Assembly (NCBI GenBank): GCA_015847255.1
Contig: JADLZK010004634.1
Coordinates: 310,001-374,000, forward strand
From: Hyparrhenia diplandra
Lineage: Eukaryota > Streptophyta > Magnoliopsida > Poales > Poaceae
DNA: 64,000 bases
Reading direction: 5' to 3'
The notes beneath the pieces are model-generated. The model did no database searches. It had not been told where the DNA came from and was given only the letters and a program-made list of their open reading frames with translations. This document shows positions 44,367 to 56,818 of this stretch, one piece after another. Both the position numbers and the translations under genes were made by a program. Numbering within the stretch: position 1 is the first letter of the stretch; each line of letters starts with the position of its first letter.

Positions 44367-47300
44367 TGCCGGCCGCAGATTCGTGTGCAGTCTAACGAAC
44401 TCGAACCTTGGATTGCTGGAAGAATGAGAGCAGCACAGCCAGCCACAGCGCTACTAGAGGGAGAAGAAGATTGCGGGGGAGATGGGGATGAGGACGAGGA
44501 GGAGGAGGAGAGGGAAAACCGGTTTTGAAGGGGGAGCGGAGCCGCCATTGCAGGCAGAGCGGTGGTGGCGGCGGTGGGTTGCGGCGGGGTGCGCCTTTTG
44601 GTTTGACCTCTGTGCTGCGAGAGAGACAGGCAGCAGCAGAGTAATAAGTGGAGGAGCAAGCGGCGGAGGCGGAGGGGGTTTTGACTAGTACGAGCCCACA
44701 GAGAAGAAAAAAAAAAAAAACGAAATGAGAAATGGCCTTTGGTTGTGCTGGTTTTTTTGGTTTTATTTTACGCGGGAGGGGAAATGGTTTGGTCACCGGT
44801 TGGTGGCAAGGCTACTTGTTCCGGTCATAACTCACCAAGGTTTGCCAAGGCCAAGCAACACAAGCCCCCCTCTCATCGAGGTCATTAGTTTTTCTTTTCG
44901 TGCTTTTGTCATGTGTTGCGGTATGATTCTAACCAAGCAAGGATGCGTGTTGTTTTTCTAAACGGAGACCAAGGATGCGTGTTGTGATAATGACTTTTAT
45001 GGTTTTATTTAGCCGGCAGTTAATATGTCACATTATCCATGGCTATATTTCTCTTCTCTACTTCTTTTACCTTACAAATAGCTAAATCGTAAGATCCAGA
45101 CTCATGTGGTTAAATGAAACATTTTATATGGCTGTTTTAGTTTACGATTTTTTTAGACTAGGGATATGGTGACAACAACTCTAGAAGCCATGTAAAATTG
45201 TTACGTGTCTTCCTTCCATAACATTGCCACTTGTCTATTTTGTAAATTATTTTGTTGAAAAATCTGTCTATTCCGCTACTTCCAAACCAGAAGTATATCA
45301 TGTTTCCATCAAAATCTTGTTTATGATTTCTTTCTATCGTTGCTCCGCATTGCCGTCAAATTTATGCAGCGACTCTGACATGTACATATATTGACGATTG
45401 ATGCTAAACTTTAAATATGTTCATATAGCGTATGAATATCACACAAGTGTGTTAATAGTCATAGTTATGTAAGTGATATTTTGTGATAAATTATAGTCAA
45501 AGTGTGAGCAATGCAGAACAAAAACAATTCCTAAATCCAGAAAATGATCATGCAGCATCTCAACCCTTGCGTACATGTTGCCACCACGACTGGACAGGTT
45601 CATTCAACAAAACTAATTTCGCGTGAAGGTGAACTTTTTAGCACAAGATTAAAGGGTTATAGTTGTCAATGTAAAGGTCTTAATATGTTTTTGTTGGATA
45701 CGTCAAACTTAGTAATAGTCAAAGTATGAGTAATCCGGAACAAAAAAAAAAAAAAAAAAAAAAAAAGATGGCTTTGTTTTTACGCTTGAACGGAAGGAAG
45801 CAATGGTATTTGGGTTGGTCACGCTTTGTAATATGGTTTGACCTTAGTAATAGTCAAAATATAATTGTTTCCACGAAAATTGAAAAATTCAAGATCCATT
45901 CTAGTTCTAGAAGGTCACACAAGAGATACACCAGGTTGGTTTCAAAGCAAAACGATGTAGTTCAACAAATTATGATCACTCATGAACTCCCGGCGAACAG
46001 TTCTTCAAAAAAAAAAAAAAGGGTGTCAATGTTGTCATGGTGGTTCTTACCCGCGCTGACCAAATCGATTTCAAAGTTGTCATGGTTGTTCTTATCAGCG
46101 TTGACCAAATTGATTTCAAAGCATATATGCGCATGCCAACCAAACTTTTCGGCCAACATTTATTCTTAGATCTCCGATAGGCATCCTACAACTGCCAACC
46201 ACGTACCCAACATTATATGGGAGTACATGTATTGCCGTATGTACGCTGGTGTATCACAATCCATGGACTGTTCTACATCGTTGTACTACATCCATTGTGT
46301 GCTCGTAGTTGTACCAAAAACTCGGTTCAAGCCAAGGTGGCATGGAAACCGTAGTGTCCGGTGTCCCGATCTGATGGCATCAAAATTGGTCTCCCGTGAC
46401 TAAGATGTCACATATCTGGACGTGCAGGCAGGGAAGAAAGAAGCCAAGAACTCGAGAACAAGAAGAGAGCAGGGTAGCAAGTTGAGTACAGCAGCACAAA
46501 AAAACAGGTTGGGTTGGTCCTTTACCGGGAGCAACTGGATCGTACTCTAGGCGAGCAAAACCATTGGCGAGTTCGTGGGTCGTGCACATCAAAAATCGTA
46601 TCAAAGTACGTACGCGTGGACGCAGGTAAGCGTCGCAGTCACCTCAATCAAGGATCTGCACGGTTCAGATGTCTGTACAGTAGGAGTACCAACCACGTTG
46701 ACTGTCGTGATGATCCTGGGGCTAATAATAGACACTCCGATCATTAACAAGACGGATCAAGATGGGTATAAGCTGAGGAAAAAAGCAATATATAAATTTA
46801 GGAAAAAAAATGAAGTGATTATATTGCTTGAATTTCGCTCACATAACACTATTGAATTAGCCGAAAACACACTGCCTATGAAAATAACGGTTTGTTCTAT
46901 AAACATGCACTGTCTGCATTGATTTTTTTAAAAAAATATTCTGGTTACTGTCATGGAGCGATACGGATCGGCTGCCCATGCGGCGTATGATGGGCGGGCG
47001 TGGACCGAACGCGATCCGGCACGTGAAGACAATCTCGCGACCGAGATTCGCAAGAGCCGCCGGCGCACGAGCACGAGGAGTCCTCGGGAGACCACTAATC
47101 ACTCCCCCGGCGTCAAAATGGCCATTTGTTCTCTAACCTTTCGGCCATCACACGAGGATGCCATGCCACAAAATGGCTGGTGTATCTGATCGACGCCAGG
47201 GTGCTTTTGGGGCATGGAGGAGACAGAGAGACCGATGGAGACGAGGAGGAAAGGACGTGATGCGACGGGCGCAAAGGCCACCTCGACTTGACCTGACAGT

Positions 47301-47744
47301 GCAGTGCGAGGGCATCTGCTCAACGCAGGAATCAATCGATTTTGTGTTGATACTTTGACAAAGTAATTTTAGTTAAAAATCAAAGTCTTCCAAAACTAAT
47401 TTTGTAGGTATTAATACTCGTAGATCCAAGGAGTAGCACCTTTGCAAAATCCCCATGGTTTATTAGGAGTGCTGAAATTAAATGTATATTTGGTTCATCC
47501 GTTAAAAAAAACTTTTTCAAAAATCATTCTGATTTCATTGTTTACTGTTGGTATAAATGCATTTTTAAATTGCCTATTACCAATGCTTTTAACATCTATT
47601 ATTGTCTCGCAAGATATAAATTATTAAAAATTATGATTTTAATTTTTATTTTAATAAATACAGTATTTTAAATGGACAAATTTTATCTAATCATGTCTTA
47701 ATTATCCATAAAAATGTCATTAATATCACTTAATATTCTGTAAT
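44367..47744. other. Intergenic; promoter of WAV3-like gene, then AT-rich DNA
   Basis: 44400-44700 is a CT/GA-rich leader and promoter on the minus strand. 45480-45545 and 45705-45755 are short related repeats (ATAGTCAAAGT...GAACAAAAA), the second with a 23-base A run at 45745-45767. 45970-46130 has a local duplication (TGTCATGGTGGTTCTTA / TGTCATGGTTGTTCTTA). No gene recognised. Confidence 0.45.
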
Positions 47745-47878
47745 TTTATTAAAAATTAGATTCAAAAATATCTTTTCAATATACTAATTTTGTTATCAAA
47801 AGGTATTAATATTTTTAAATATAAAATTAGCCAAGCAGTTCGAGAAGCGCTAAATGATACATACCTAGGGACGGAGGG
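47745..47878. mobile_element. Stowaway MITE remnant
   Basis: Ends CTAGGGACGGAGGGA before TTA. Its interior (TTAGATTCAAAAATATCTTT, GAAGCGC) parallels the MITE at 53985-54218. The left end is not recognisable. Confidence 0.5.
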
Positions 47879-50560
47879 ATTAGATTAGTGGGCAGCTAAG
47901 CTCAGAGCTACTATAAGCTAGGGCCCGAGTTTTGTACGTTCCTCAACAAGGAGCTTTTGTGGTACAGTAGCGCTGCGCTGTTGCTTTCTGGTGTCTGCCC
48001 AAAAAGTGGCAAGAGCATTTTATGTCAGTAAAAAAATGGTTTGGGTCTTTGGATGATACCAAGGGGTTCTTTTTGAAGTTTACAAAAGACTGGTTAAAAA
48101 GTTGCATTGATCAGGTATCTTTATTTTTGCAGGGCTCATGTTAGATGGGGTCTAATCTTTGGTTATATCGTTCTGTCGAATGGGTCGGGTCGACGTCAAA
48201 GTAAGAGCACAAGTATGCGCATGGATGATTGATTAGTATATTTGGTTTGACCTACTAAGCTTTTTATTTAGTCGTCAAGCCAGTTATACATACGTATATC
48301 TGTTTATTTATTTACGTTGTAGTAGGAACGATGATGGTTTTTCTTCCCTGGTTATAAAAAGGCTAAAATAACGATCATTCAATAGAACGACGTGGCTTAT
48401 GTTGAACAAGAAAAATTCTGCATCTACCCACTAATGTAACAACATTTTCTTCCTTACATCATTTTGTAGACCTCCGGCAGTAGGCCGGCACGACCTAATC
48501 CATATTACATTTCTGTGGTGGAATAGAAATGGATATACGTAGTGGTCCTTTTTTTTTCGGAAATATATATATACATTCTTTCAACGCAGTTGAGGTAGGA
48601 CGAACACGCATTGAGCATTCCAACAGCACGCATCATCATCATACCAAGAATGCCATGCATGGTCGCTCGAGGCCAAGCACGCATTGAGCATATTCCAACA
48701 GCAGCCAGCCACACGAACTCGATGCCGCTCCACTCCAGCAGCAAGATCATTCGTAGTGTGGCTTGAACAGGAAATAATCATAGCTTACGAAAAGCTACGT
48801 CCAGATTCTGTACGTGTTTCCCCTGTATGGAACAGCAGGAGTACCGATCGAGTACGAGTCTGCGACGCACGAATTGAAGACGCTGCTGCAGCGATCGATC
48901 GAGTGCCCTTGCCTCCGGAGTCCGGAGTCCGCGGACACGGACACGGTGCCTGCCGCCCGCGCTGGCCGCTGCCGCTGCTCGGCGCCACTGCCGGATCGAT
49001 CGAAGCATGCGGGGGCTGATGATGGTTTGACACGCTGTTCGTCGGCACGGGGAAAGTGAAGGGGCGATGATGAACGGACGGGTGGGACGGCGAGGGCGAG
49101 CAGCGTCATGCATGCCGGCCGACCGCGGGCCGCGGCGCGCACCGGCACCGGCACCCCACCACGGAAAGCCATGCGGCGCAGGCGAAAAGGACCCCCAGGC
49201 CCGCTGTCGTCGCTGACTTTTTTCCCGTCGAAAAAGCCTGCCTGCACCGCTTTTGCGCGTCGCACGGGGGGCATCTGCCCATCCCGTCCCGTGCCGTGCA
49301 TCTCCCTCGCGCAGGGCGCCGCCGCTAAAACCACGCTGCGACGCGTTGGGTGGCAAAGCCTCGCCGGTTCGGCCGGCGGTTCCGTATTCTGGCAGACCAT
49401 AACTAGAGACCGTTGAGAGTTGAGGCTCATCTCAGATCGGACGAGAACACACTGCCTGATTGATCTCTGTGCTGGGCGCTGGCAGGTACTAACGCTGAGT
49501 CATAGCAGCGGTCGCTCGCACACCCATGTGCGGTCGTGTCGGTTTGGTTGCGCTGACACGCATGTGCATGTGCCGGGCAGATGGATGTTCACGTGGCATG
49601 CCAACGTGCACAGGGACAGGGCGCGCGCACGTACGTCCGTGGCTGGCTGTGCCCACTTCAACGCGCGGGTACGATGCGCATATGCATGCGTGCGTGCGTG
49701 CGTGCGTGGTCCACGTGCACGGCGTCGTACGTTTGTCGTCGTCGTCGTCAGCGCACAGCGCGTTTCAGCACAGCAGGCGCCTGCTTTTTCGTCGCGATCG
49801 TGATTCGTGACCCAATCATCCATCCATCTCATTGCGACAACTCTCGATCAGCAGGATCAACATGTCGTGTCCACAGTTGATGTCGCACGTAGACACATCA
49901 ACGGTTCATATTTGTACTAACAGACACGGCTCGAGATGTTTGTGTGTGTTGATACTGATCAGAGCTTCAGTGCAAACACACTGGAGGTGACGAGGATAGT
50001 GGATGGTTGTGTGGTGGCATGCTTGGTCCACGCCCGCACGCTCCCGGAAAAAGGACCTGTCGTTCGCCTTTCCGATAAAGGCCCGGCCGGGGAGGGAGCT
50101 GACTTTATCATCATGGAGGATCATAGAGCAAAAAGTTCCACTAATCCGATGGGGCCGGGCACTTCTGCACGTCACTTCCGATCGTCCAAGCTCTGTCGCA
50201 TTCAGCGATTGTACTCTGTATCTCGTAAACGCCGGTCGTTGTTGGGAACAGTTGCATATATTTCTACTATCTTGTACAGGCAGTCATGCCCCGGTCATCA
50301 TCCTGGATGGAAGGAAGAACGCTAAAATCATTAGCCCCCAGTCTATTCCAAAAAGCTAAGAGAGAAAAAAATTAATAGTTCATCAGGCCCTCCAAGGAAA
50401 CAAATGATTGTCGCACATTCTTCCAATACAAAGTCCCGAAGAATTGCAGGAGTACGTAACGATATGGGAATTAGTGGGCGAGGTTCAGCTTACCGAAGAC
50501 CCAAGTGACACTATCCGTTGGAGATGACACTAGATGAGGAACACACAACTAAAAGCACAT
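47879..50560. other. Intergenic with a GC-rich island; no gene recognised
   Basis: 48890-49780 is GC- and CpG-rich with long open frames on both strands, none recognised; stop-poor composition explains them. A TGCG run lies at about 49685-49709. Motif ATTGAGCAT...CCAACAGCA occurs twice (48611-48630, 48683-48705). 49900-50400 shows nothing I can name. Confidence 0.4.
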
Positions 50561-50569
50561 ACACCATAC

Positions 50570-51245
50570 AATTTAAGGGGGTGCTTCAGCAAGCTAAAAA
50601 TCATGCCTATTTGGATAACAAAGGGCGAGCCAAAATGTCAATTCTTTGCTTGGACACTCTTTCATAATAAGATACCCACTGGTAACAACTTATTGATAAA
50701 GCGGAATTAGGCAAACGATCGAACTTGTAAACTTTGTGGGATTGCCAACGAAATGCCAGGTCATCTTTGTAAGGACTGTCCTTTCACGCAGGAGGCATCG
50801 GCAATTTAATGCGAGGACTTAACCTCTCAATCTTGGATTCAGTGGACACAAATGGATCATCTATAAGTTTTGGCATAAGTGTCGTGCCAAATTTGACAAA
50901 CTTAAAAGAGAAGGATATACGGGATACTGATATACTTTTGGTGGATTATATAGAAAGAAAGAAATTGGAGAACCTTCCAGCAAAAATCACTCCAAGCAAG
51001 ACAAGTAGCTTCACTGTGCAAAGATGAGATACTCCAATACCAAAGTGCAATAAATCAAAACAGTTAGCATGTCTAGCCATATACTATCAGTAGGTGTTGT
51101 GGGCGTTTTTATTTCTTTCTCCTCATGGAGTTGTGTTGGGGTAGGCTGTCTGCGTGCTGCGGTATTCCTAGTGGAAGTATAGTAGTTTTTTTTTCTTTTA
51201 CATTTAACTGCTTTCTTTTTTTCTTTTTTTTTGTTTTCTAAAAAA
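50570..51245 (+). mobile_element. LINE 3' end fragment
   Basis: Encodes a worn zf-RVT domain (PIWITKGEPKCQFFAWTLFHNKI, then CKLCGIANEMPGHLCKDCPF) with a stop at 50708. A 3' end in T-rich sequence follows. The last 130 bases recur at 52560-52705. Confidence 0.75.
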
Positions 51246-51652
51246 AGTCATGGCGTGTAAATAAAAGATGAACTTCCGCGTTTTTGAGGGATGCGTAAAG
51301 TAATTTCAATCAATCATGTTAAAAAGAATGAAAAAGCAATTTCAATAATAAACTACAGAAAAGGCATCATGCTAATTTTAAATTTGCGGGTATACTCACA
51401 CAACAACGGAGGATGAAACAAATAGTACAGATCGTGTGATGTAAATTAAAGACTTAAGCAATAACAAATGAAAAGAACTAACAAACAATTGAGCGACCCG
51501 TCACTTATCTGATCTTGCTCGGTGCTTAGCTGCAGGCTAATGATGGTGTGCTCCATCAATTGCTCTCTGCGATGTAGTGATGTGCACGGCGGGAGGCTGC
51601 ATGGATCACACGCCACCATGATTCCATGTCTCCAGGCTAGCCGAGCTTTCCA

Positions 51653-52090
51653 GTGTGGAGTACCTTTCCAGAATTCGTATGGAAGAGAAACAAACCCGTT
51701 TACTACCTCACCTCCCTGACCCAAACAGAGCCGGTGGATGAGCGTTCAATTCAGGCGTTGGCGATCTACGCGGCGAGGACGGATCAGGAGGACAACGCAG
51801 AGGCGGTGGTGCGGGCGCTCAGTGCGGTGGACGCACAGCGCACGTGTGGCAAGAACGGGTGGTTCGGCGGCGACGGCGTCGGCTTGGTGGACTCGGCGGG
51901 TTCGTGCGTGCGGCGATACAGGCATGGGAGCCCACGACCGGGCTCGGGATCGTGGACCCAGCCGGGCGCCATGGCTGGCTGCGTGGGTGGACCGGTTCTC
52001 GCGCGAGCTCGACACGGGCGGCGGCCATGTTGCCGATCGAGCGGCTGGTCGAGATGGGCAGGAAGAGGATCGCTGAGCAGACACATTGAC
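51653..52090 (+). pseudogene. Tau-class glutathione S-transferase, C-terminal domain remnant
   Basis: Matches the all-helical C-terminal half of plant tau GSTs, spread over shifted frames. One frame reads TDQEDNAEAVVRALSAVDAQ then WFGGDGVGLVD. A second reads GGFVRAAIQAWEPTTGLGIVDPAG, a third APWLAAWVDRFSRELDT. The second resumes with AAAMLPIERLVEMGRKRIAE and a stop at 52087-52089. The order agrees with the family (FFGGD loop, helices, WxxRF, final helix). No N-terminal thioredoxin-like domain with its catalytic Ser is present upstream. It lies between two copies of a LINE tail. At least three frame changes make it non-functional. Confidence 0.65.
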
Positions 52091-52559
52091 GGCGGCTGCA
52101 GATGCAAGCAAATAAATTAATATTACGCCACTCATCACAATTTGCAAAGGAAGCGCCGCTCACGCAGCCATGGCACGCCGCCGCCGTGGCCTCTCCTCGC
52201 GACCTCCTACCTCTCCCTCCTCGACGTCCGGATCGCACCATTCACCGCACGCGGCAGCGCGTTTTTCGCCAATCATCTCTTGGTGAGGACCTCCTGGGCG
52301 TGGCCCGGCATAGTTGCGGTGTCGGTCATCAATATATATGGATCATGGATGGCGGGGTAGCGATGTCGTAGAGCAGCACGATGACCCTTCATATGTACTC
52401 AGGCACACATGTAATTGAATGCCTGCTTTGTGGATATGAATTCATTAGCGCCCATGCAGAATCCGAGCAGACCAATCACCAAACCGACATAAATATGACT
52501 CGTCAGTGATACTTGATGGGAAAACTGATGGGAAGGGAGGGGTTGGTAGGCATGTCTGC
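52091..52559. other. Intergenic after GST remnant; unassigned open frame
   Basis: 52142-52360 has an open frame with a hydrophobic C-terminal half (ATSYLSLLDVRIAPFTARGS, then WAWPGIVAVSVINIYGSWMAG); no homologue recognised. Could be part of the same broken gene block. Confidence 0.35.
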
Positions 52560-52705
52560 TAGTGGGGGTTTTGTGTTGGGGTGCTGCGGTATTCCTAGTG
52601 GAAGTATAGTAGTTTTCTTTCTTTTACATTTAACTGCTTTTTTTTTTTTTCTTATTTGTTTAATAAAAATTGGCAAAAGTTTTTTTTGCCGTCTTTCTAA
52701 AAAAA
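52560..52705 (+). repeat. Second copy of LINE 3' tail
   Basis: GGTATTCCTAGTGGAAGTAT and the following T-rich tail and CTAAAAAAAGTCATG match 51165-51255 almost exactly, in the same orientation. Confidence 0.8.
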
Positions 52706-53337
52706 GTCATGCCCGGTGCGCTCGTGTAAATAAATGTGGGAAATGCCAAGTCTTTATTTGAAATTTGAATCAGTAAGAATAAATTGCCCCGAAGTCGTTC
52801 TCGCATCAGAGCATGAAAGGAGCTTACCAGGTTTGCTAGGACTGTCCATTGATTCCCTTTTTTCAAAAGTTTTTTTTTTAGGGGCCTTTTTAGTGGAATT
52901 TGTCCGCTTTTCTGCGGGAGACTGTCCATTGATTCCCTTTGACTCATATAAACTGTGAGCACGGCCCATTAGCAAAACGAACTATTATACCCATTAGCAA
53001 AATAAGGCCCATTCTGTAGCTACAAATGCCTCGTTTTTTGACTGGCAGCTCGTACAAACTCAACATTATCGACTGTCTGCGCTCGGAGCCTCCGAGCACT
53101 GCATTCTGTCGTGCTCCAGCGACGATCTATATTTGTTACAGCATAATTTACGACGTGAGAGGTTCAGAGGGAGGCAGCGTAGGCAGTTCATTTCAAGAAC
53201 TGGGACATGATCTAAGTAAGGCTCCCTTTCGATGGTTAGAGAAATAAAGGATAAGAATAGGAGGGAACTCTAACACATAGGAAAGATCACAAGGAAGCCT
53301 TTGGTAGCAGTATAGGTGAAACACATGAACTGGATGG

Positions 53338-53917
53338 TTTTTTTTTTTCGCGACCGGGCCATTCACCCGTTTTTCATTAAGAGGAGGAAAACCAAATCCA
53401 AATACAAATAGAGTTCATGATGCCGAGTGGACATCAAAACAAGCGAAAGGAGAACAAACAACCTATCTACTAGAAATAAGCTCGGCGATTACATGATGAA
53501 CAAACACTGCGACTAGACCGGGAGGACAATCTACATCCACTCAAGCCCCGAGGCGCCGCTTCTTGCCTAGAAGGAAGCGCTCCATGCCCTCCCTGTTGAC
53601 CTCGGCAAGAGGCCCCATGAAGGCAGACTGCAACTCGTCAAAGGATACCGCGTCCTCATGCTCGGCCTCGACCTCGATCCCCATCTTCTTGAGCAAAACT
53701 CTCCTTGCCTCGGTCCTGCGGCCTGTGGAGCCTAGACCCACTCTTTGCGGCGAGCCGTGCGGCAAGCGTTTGGGCAAGCCGTGAGGCGTCTGGCGCGGGC
53801 GCGTTTTCCTCAAGACCGGCGTGGAGAGTATGGATGGCTCCAGCCGGCCTCGAAAGCGGCTATGAACTCATCAACCGACGGCACGAACACCGAGCTCAAA
53901 GGGTGTGCGGTGCACCC
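53338..53917 (-). mobile_element. 5'-truncated LINE, minus strand
   Basis: Begins on the plus strand with a T run (its poly(A) tail) and CGCGACCGGGCCATTCACCCG, a common grass LINE 3' end. The word GGATGG plus T run occurs at both borders (53332-53348 and 53918-53931), consistent with a target-site duplication. A minus frame at 53541-53813 (ARRVLLKKMGIEVEAEHED to FLLGKKRRLGA) is the C-terminus of its protein. Confidence 0.7.
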
Positions 53918-53984
53918 GGATGGTTTTTTTTGAACGGCAGTCTTGGGGCCCACGCCGAGGCCGGTGACCACGCTGTGGTGCCTA

Positions 53985-54218
53985 CTCCATCCGTCCCAAA
54001 ATGTGCGTCGCTTTTGGTTTTCGTGCCCACAAATTTGACTCGGTTGCACAAAAACGTGCAACATTTGTATCTTCAAATAAATTTGTTAAAAAACTAGATT
54101 CAAAGATCTTTCTAATGATACTAATTATGTATGATAAATATTAATATTTTTTAATATATAATTTATCAAAGTTGTTTCTCGGGAAGCGCAAGCGACAAAC
54201 ATTTTGGGACAGAGGGAG
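53985..54218. mobile_element. Stowaway MITE, 234 bp, TA target duplication
   Basis: Ends CTCCATCCGTCCCAAAATG and CATTTTGGGACAGAGGGAG, flanked by TA at 53983-53984 and 54219-54220. Same family and length as 11746-11979. Confidence 0.92.
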
Positions 54219-54220
54219 TA

Positions 54221-56818
54221 ACTATAGGCCGCATCTGCTCCCCATCCGTCTCTCACTCTGACAAACACACACGCGAACGGCAGCGCCGCCCCAAAAGCAC
54301 CCCACGACGGCGCGACTGTCCCGGCAGGTCGGACGACAGCTCATCCCCATCTACATGCTGCCCCCCCCCCTCTCTCGGCGAGCTTGTTCCCAGCCCACGA
54401 AATGGATTCGCCACGCTCCAAACCGCCACGCCCATGACCCGATCCGATCCGGCACGAGCCGGCCGTGGCTGGTTTGGCCTTCCCAGCCGCGACATCGCCG
54501 GATCCCGGAGGTGTCGAGGAGGAGCATCTGCGCTCGTGGCCGGATCCGGCCTCTCCTATGCCGATCTACGACAAGGCAGGTGGGGCTCGGTGCACGCCGT
54601 CGGGTATTGCTACGGCGACGACGAGCACGGAGGCGGAGCGGAGTCGCTACGGCGATGACGCGGTTGTTGCTAGCGCGTGGTGGCGGGCGTACCCGCCGAG
54701 CACGGCTAGGCGGTGGGTGGCGAGGGGCGGTGGAGAGGGTGGGCCCGAGACGCGCATCGGACGGCGGGCGCCGCCCATTCGGCGCTTTCTCTCTGGGCGC
54801 GTGCTGTTCTTCCCGCCAGGAAAGCTCATGGAAAGTTTCATCTAGAATGGAGCGTAGGATTCGATTCCTATGGATTTTTTTTTTCTCTGTTTCACCTGGA
54901 AACCAAAGAGCAGGAAAGGTGAAACTCATGCAATTTTCCTTTCCTGTAGAATTCCGGGGCTCTAAATGGTTGCTCGATTGTGTAACGAAAAAAGTAGCAT
55001 GAAAATATTTGCTGATAAATGTAGTGTACCCCTTAGCCTTGATAAGCAAAGTGTCAGATCAGAATATACTTCATACTCATATGTGGGATTCGAACTTCAA
55101 AGCCGGACACATCGGTTTTTGTGTCACGACACTTGCTCGACAGTCCACCGAGGGGAGACCCATGGTAGATTTGTCGAGGGGAAGGCGACAGAGACACAAG
55201 AGTTAGACAGGTTCAGCCGTCGGGGATGATGTAGGTGAGTTTGCTTCTGTATTGGTAATATGATATGAGGTTAGGTATGAGATCCTAGATGTAAGATTTG
55301 TCCTAGGGGGCGGGGCGGGGGGGGGGGGCTCCTTTTACCGTCTGAAAGGACAGGTTACAAGTAAAGTAACCGATGTGGTACAATTATAAGCATTAGGGTG
55401 CACGCGGGCTGCGCCGTGTAACATACGTCTTTATCTAATGGGTCGGGCCACCGACGGTGTTGTCAGGGTATCGAGGGTTGTATCCCCACATTTTGCTTTA
55501 AGGATTGAGCTAAATATTGTTGGTTCTCGTAATAATAGTCATATAAGCCCGAGAGCGTATCGGGTGAAAACCAAGAAGGTGTGCAAACTATTAATCAAGA
55601 CCACATGATACTAATCTGATGGCTAGGGACAGAGGTGGGCTACTTTTCCACTTAACCACCCGCCATTAGCCATGCTAATCGTGTTTTTTGCGTCGCCCCC
55701 CCCAAATCCGCCCCGCGTCGTTTCGTTCTCGCCGCCATCGCGTTCTTTGCCCGTGAGTCATCGCCGCCCATCCGCGATGAAGTCCGCGAGGGAGTCCGTC
55801 GGCTGCCCGTGATTCGCTGCTGCCAGTCCGCCATGATGTCCGGCGCGCGCGACGTCATGGACCTGTGCGGGTTGCAGACTCCAAAATCTTCTGTCAAAAG
55901 CATGGTTCATCTCATCAAGTCCATGTTCTAGCTATTTTTTTTTAATAAATGTTCTAGCTATCTCTTGGTTGAAGATAGAGGAGCCCCTGATGGGATTTCG
56001 ACCATGCCTAACCGGAAACTCGAGGACCCTCACTGCTCGCGAACAGAGGAGCTTTTGCTTTTTTTTTTTTTGAGGGGTAACAGAGGAGCTTTTGCTGGGT
56101 ATAGTAGATCCCAAGCCGGAAACTGAGCTTGGATTTTAAAAAGGGGGGCTCTTGCTTTTCCTAAAAAAAAAAAAAAAAGTTTCTCACCTTCCCGGCCCGG
56201 CCCGACCCGTCGATCCCACCCCCTCCTACTCCTAACCGCGGCGGTCTTTCCCCCCCCCGGACAGCGTCCCGCGCCGTCTCTCCCAAACCGCGAGGCGGCG
56301 CCGCCCGGCCCCCGGTCCCTGCGGCGGGCGCCCTCCGCCCGACCGCCGGCTCGGCTGCGCGACCCCTTCCCGCCCCGTCGGTCTACCACGCTTGGCGCTG
56401 GTCCGCCCGCCCGTCTTCGCGCGACCGACCGCCCCGTCGAACCGCGCCCCCCGCGTCGCCGCCCGACCCCGACATCGGCAAAGAACCGCCTCGCCCCGCC
56501 ACTACTCGCCCGACAGCTCCCAGTGCTCCATCAGTCTTGCTGGTCCCCTTCTCCAAGACGTGCAGGTTCGTTTCCCTTGGACCACTAGCCCCTTGTTTAA
56601 TCCCTCCTTCATCCCGATCCTAGTGCTGCTTTGTCACCTCAAGTCTTTTTCTTTGCCTAATCCATAGTTTAGGGTTTGTCGTTCTTGCTCTATAATGTTC
56701 GTGTGAACATTACCATCCTGCCGCCGCTCTTGCATCCTGCCGCCGCTAGCTCAGCAGACCTTAGCTTTATCTTGCGCCATACAGTATCTCTTACGCGTTC
56801 AAGCTTTATCTTTGCAGC
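54221..56818. other. Intergenic, GC-rich islands and mobile-element debris
   Basis: 54240-54840 is GC-rich with chance-looking frames on both strands. A G-rich run lies at 55309-55331. 55553-55593 (GAGAGCGTATCGGGTGAAAACC and following) resembles the MULE terminal repeat at 12221, but no partner was found. Two related segments at 56038-56055 and 56086-56100 share AGAGGAGCTTTTGCT. 56170-56560 is a GC-rich leader of the element that follows. Confidence 0.4.

Noticed and set aside
54355..55002. 215-codon plus-strand frame in the GC-rich island at 54.4 kb
   Set aside because: Arg-rich, no domain, competing frames on the other strand, and no homologue recognised.
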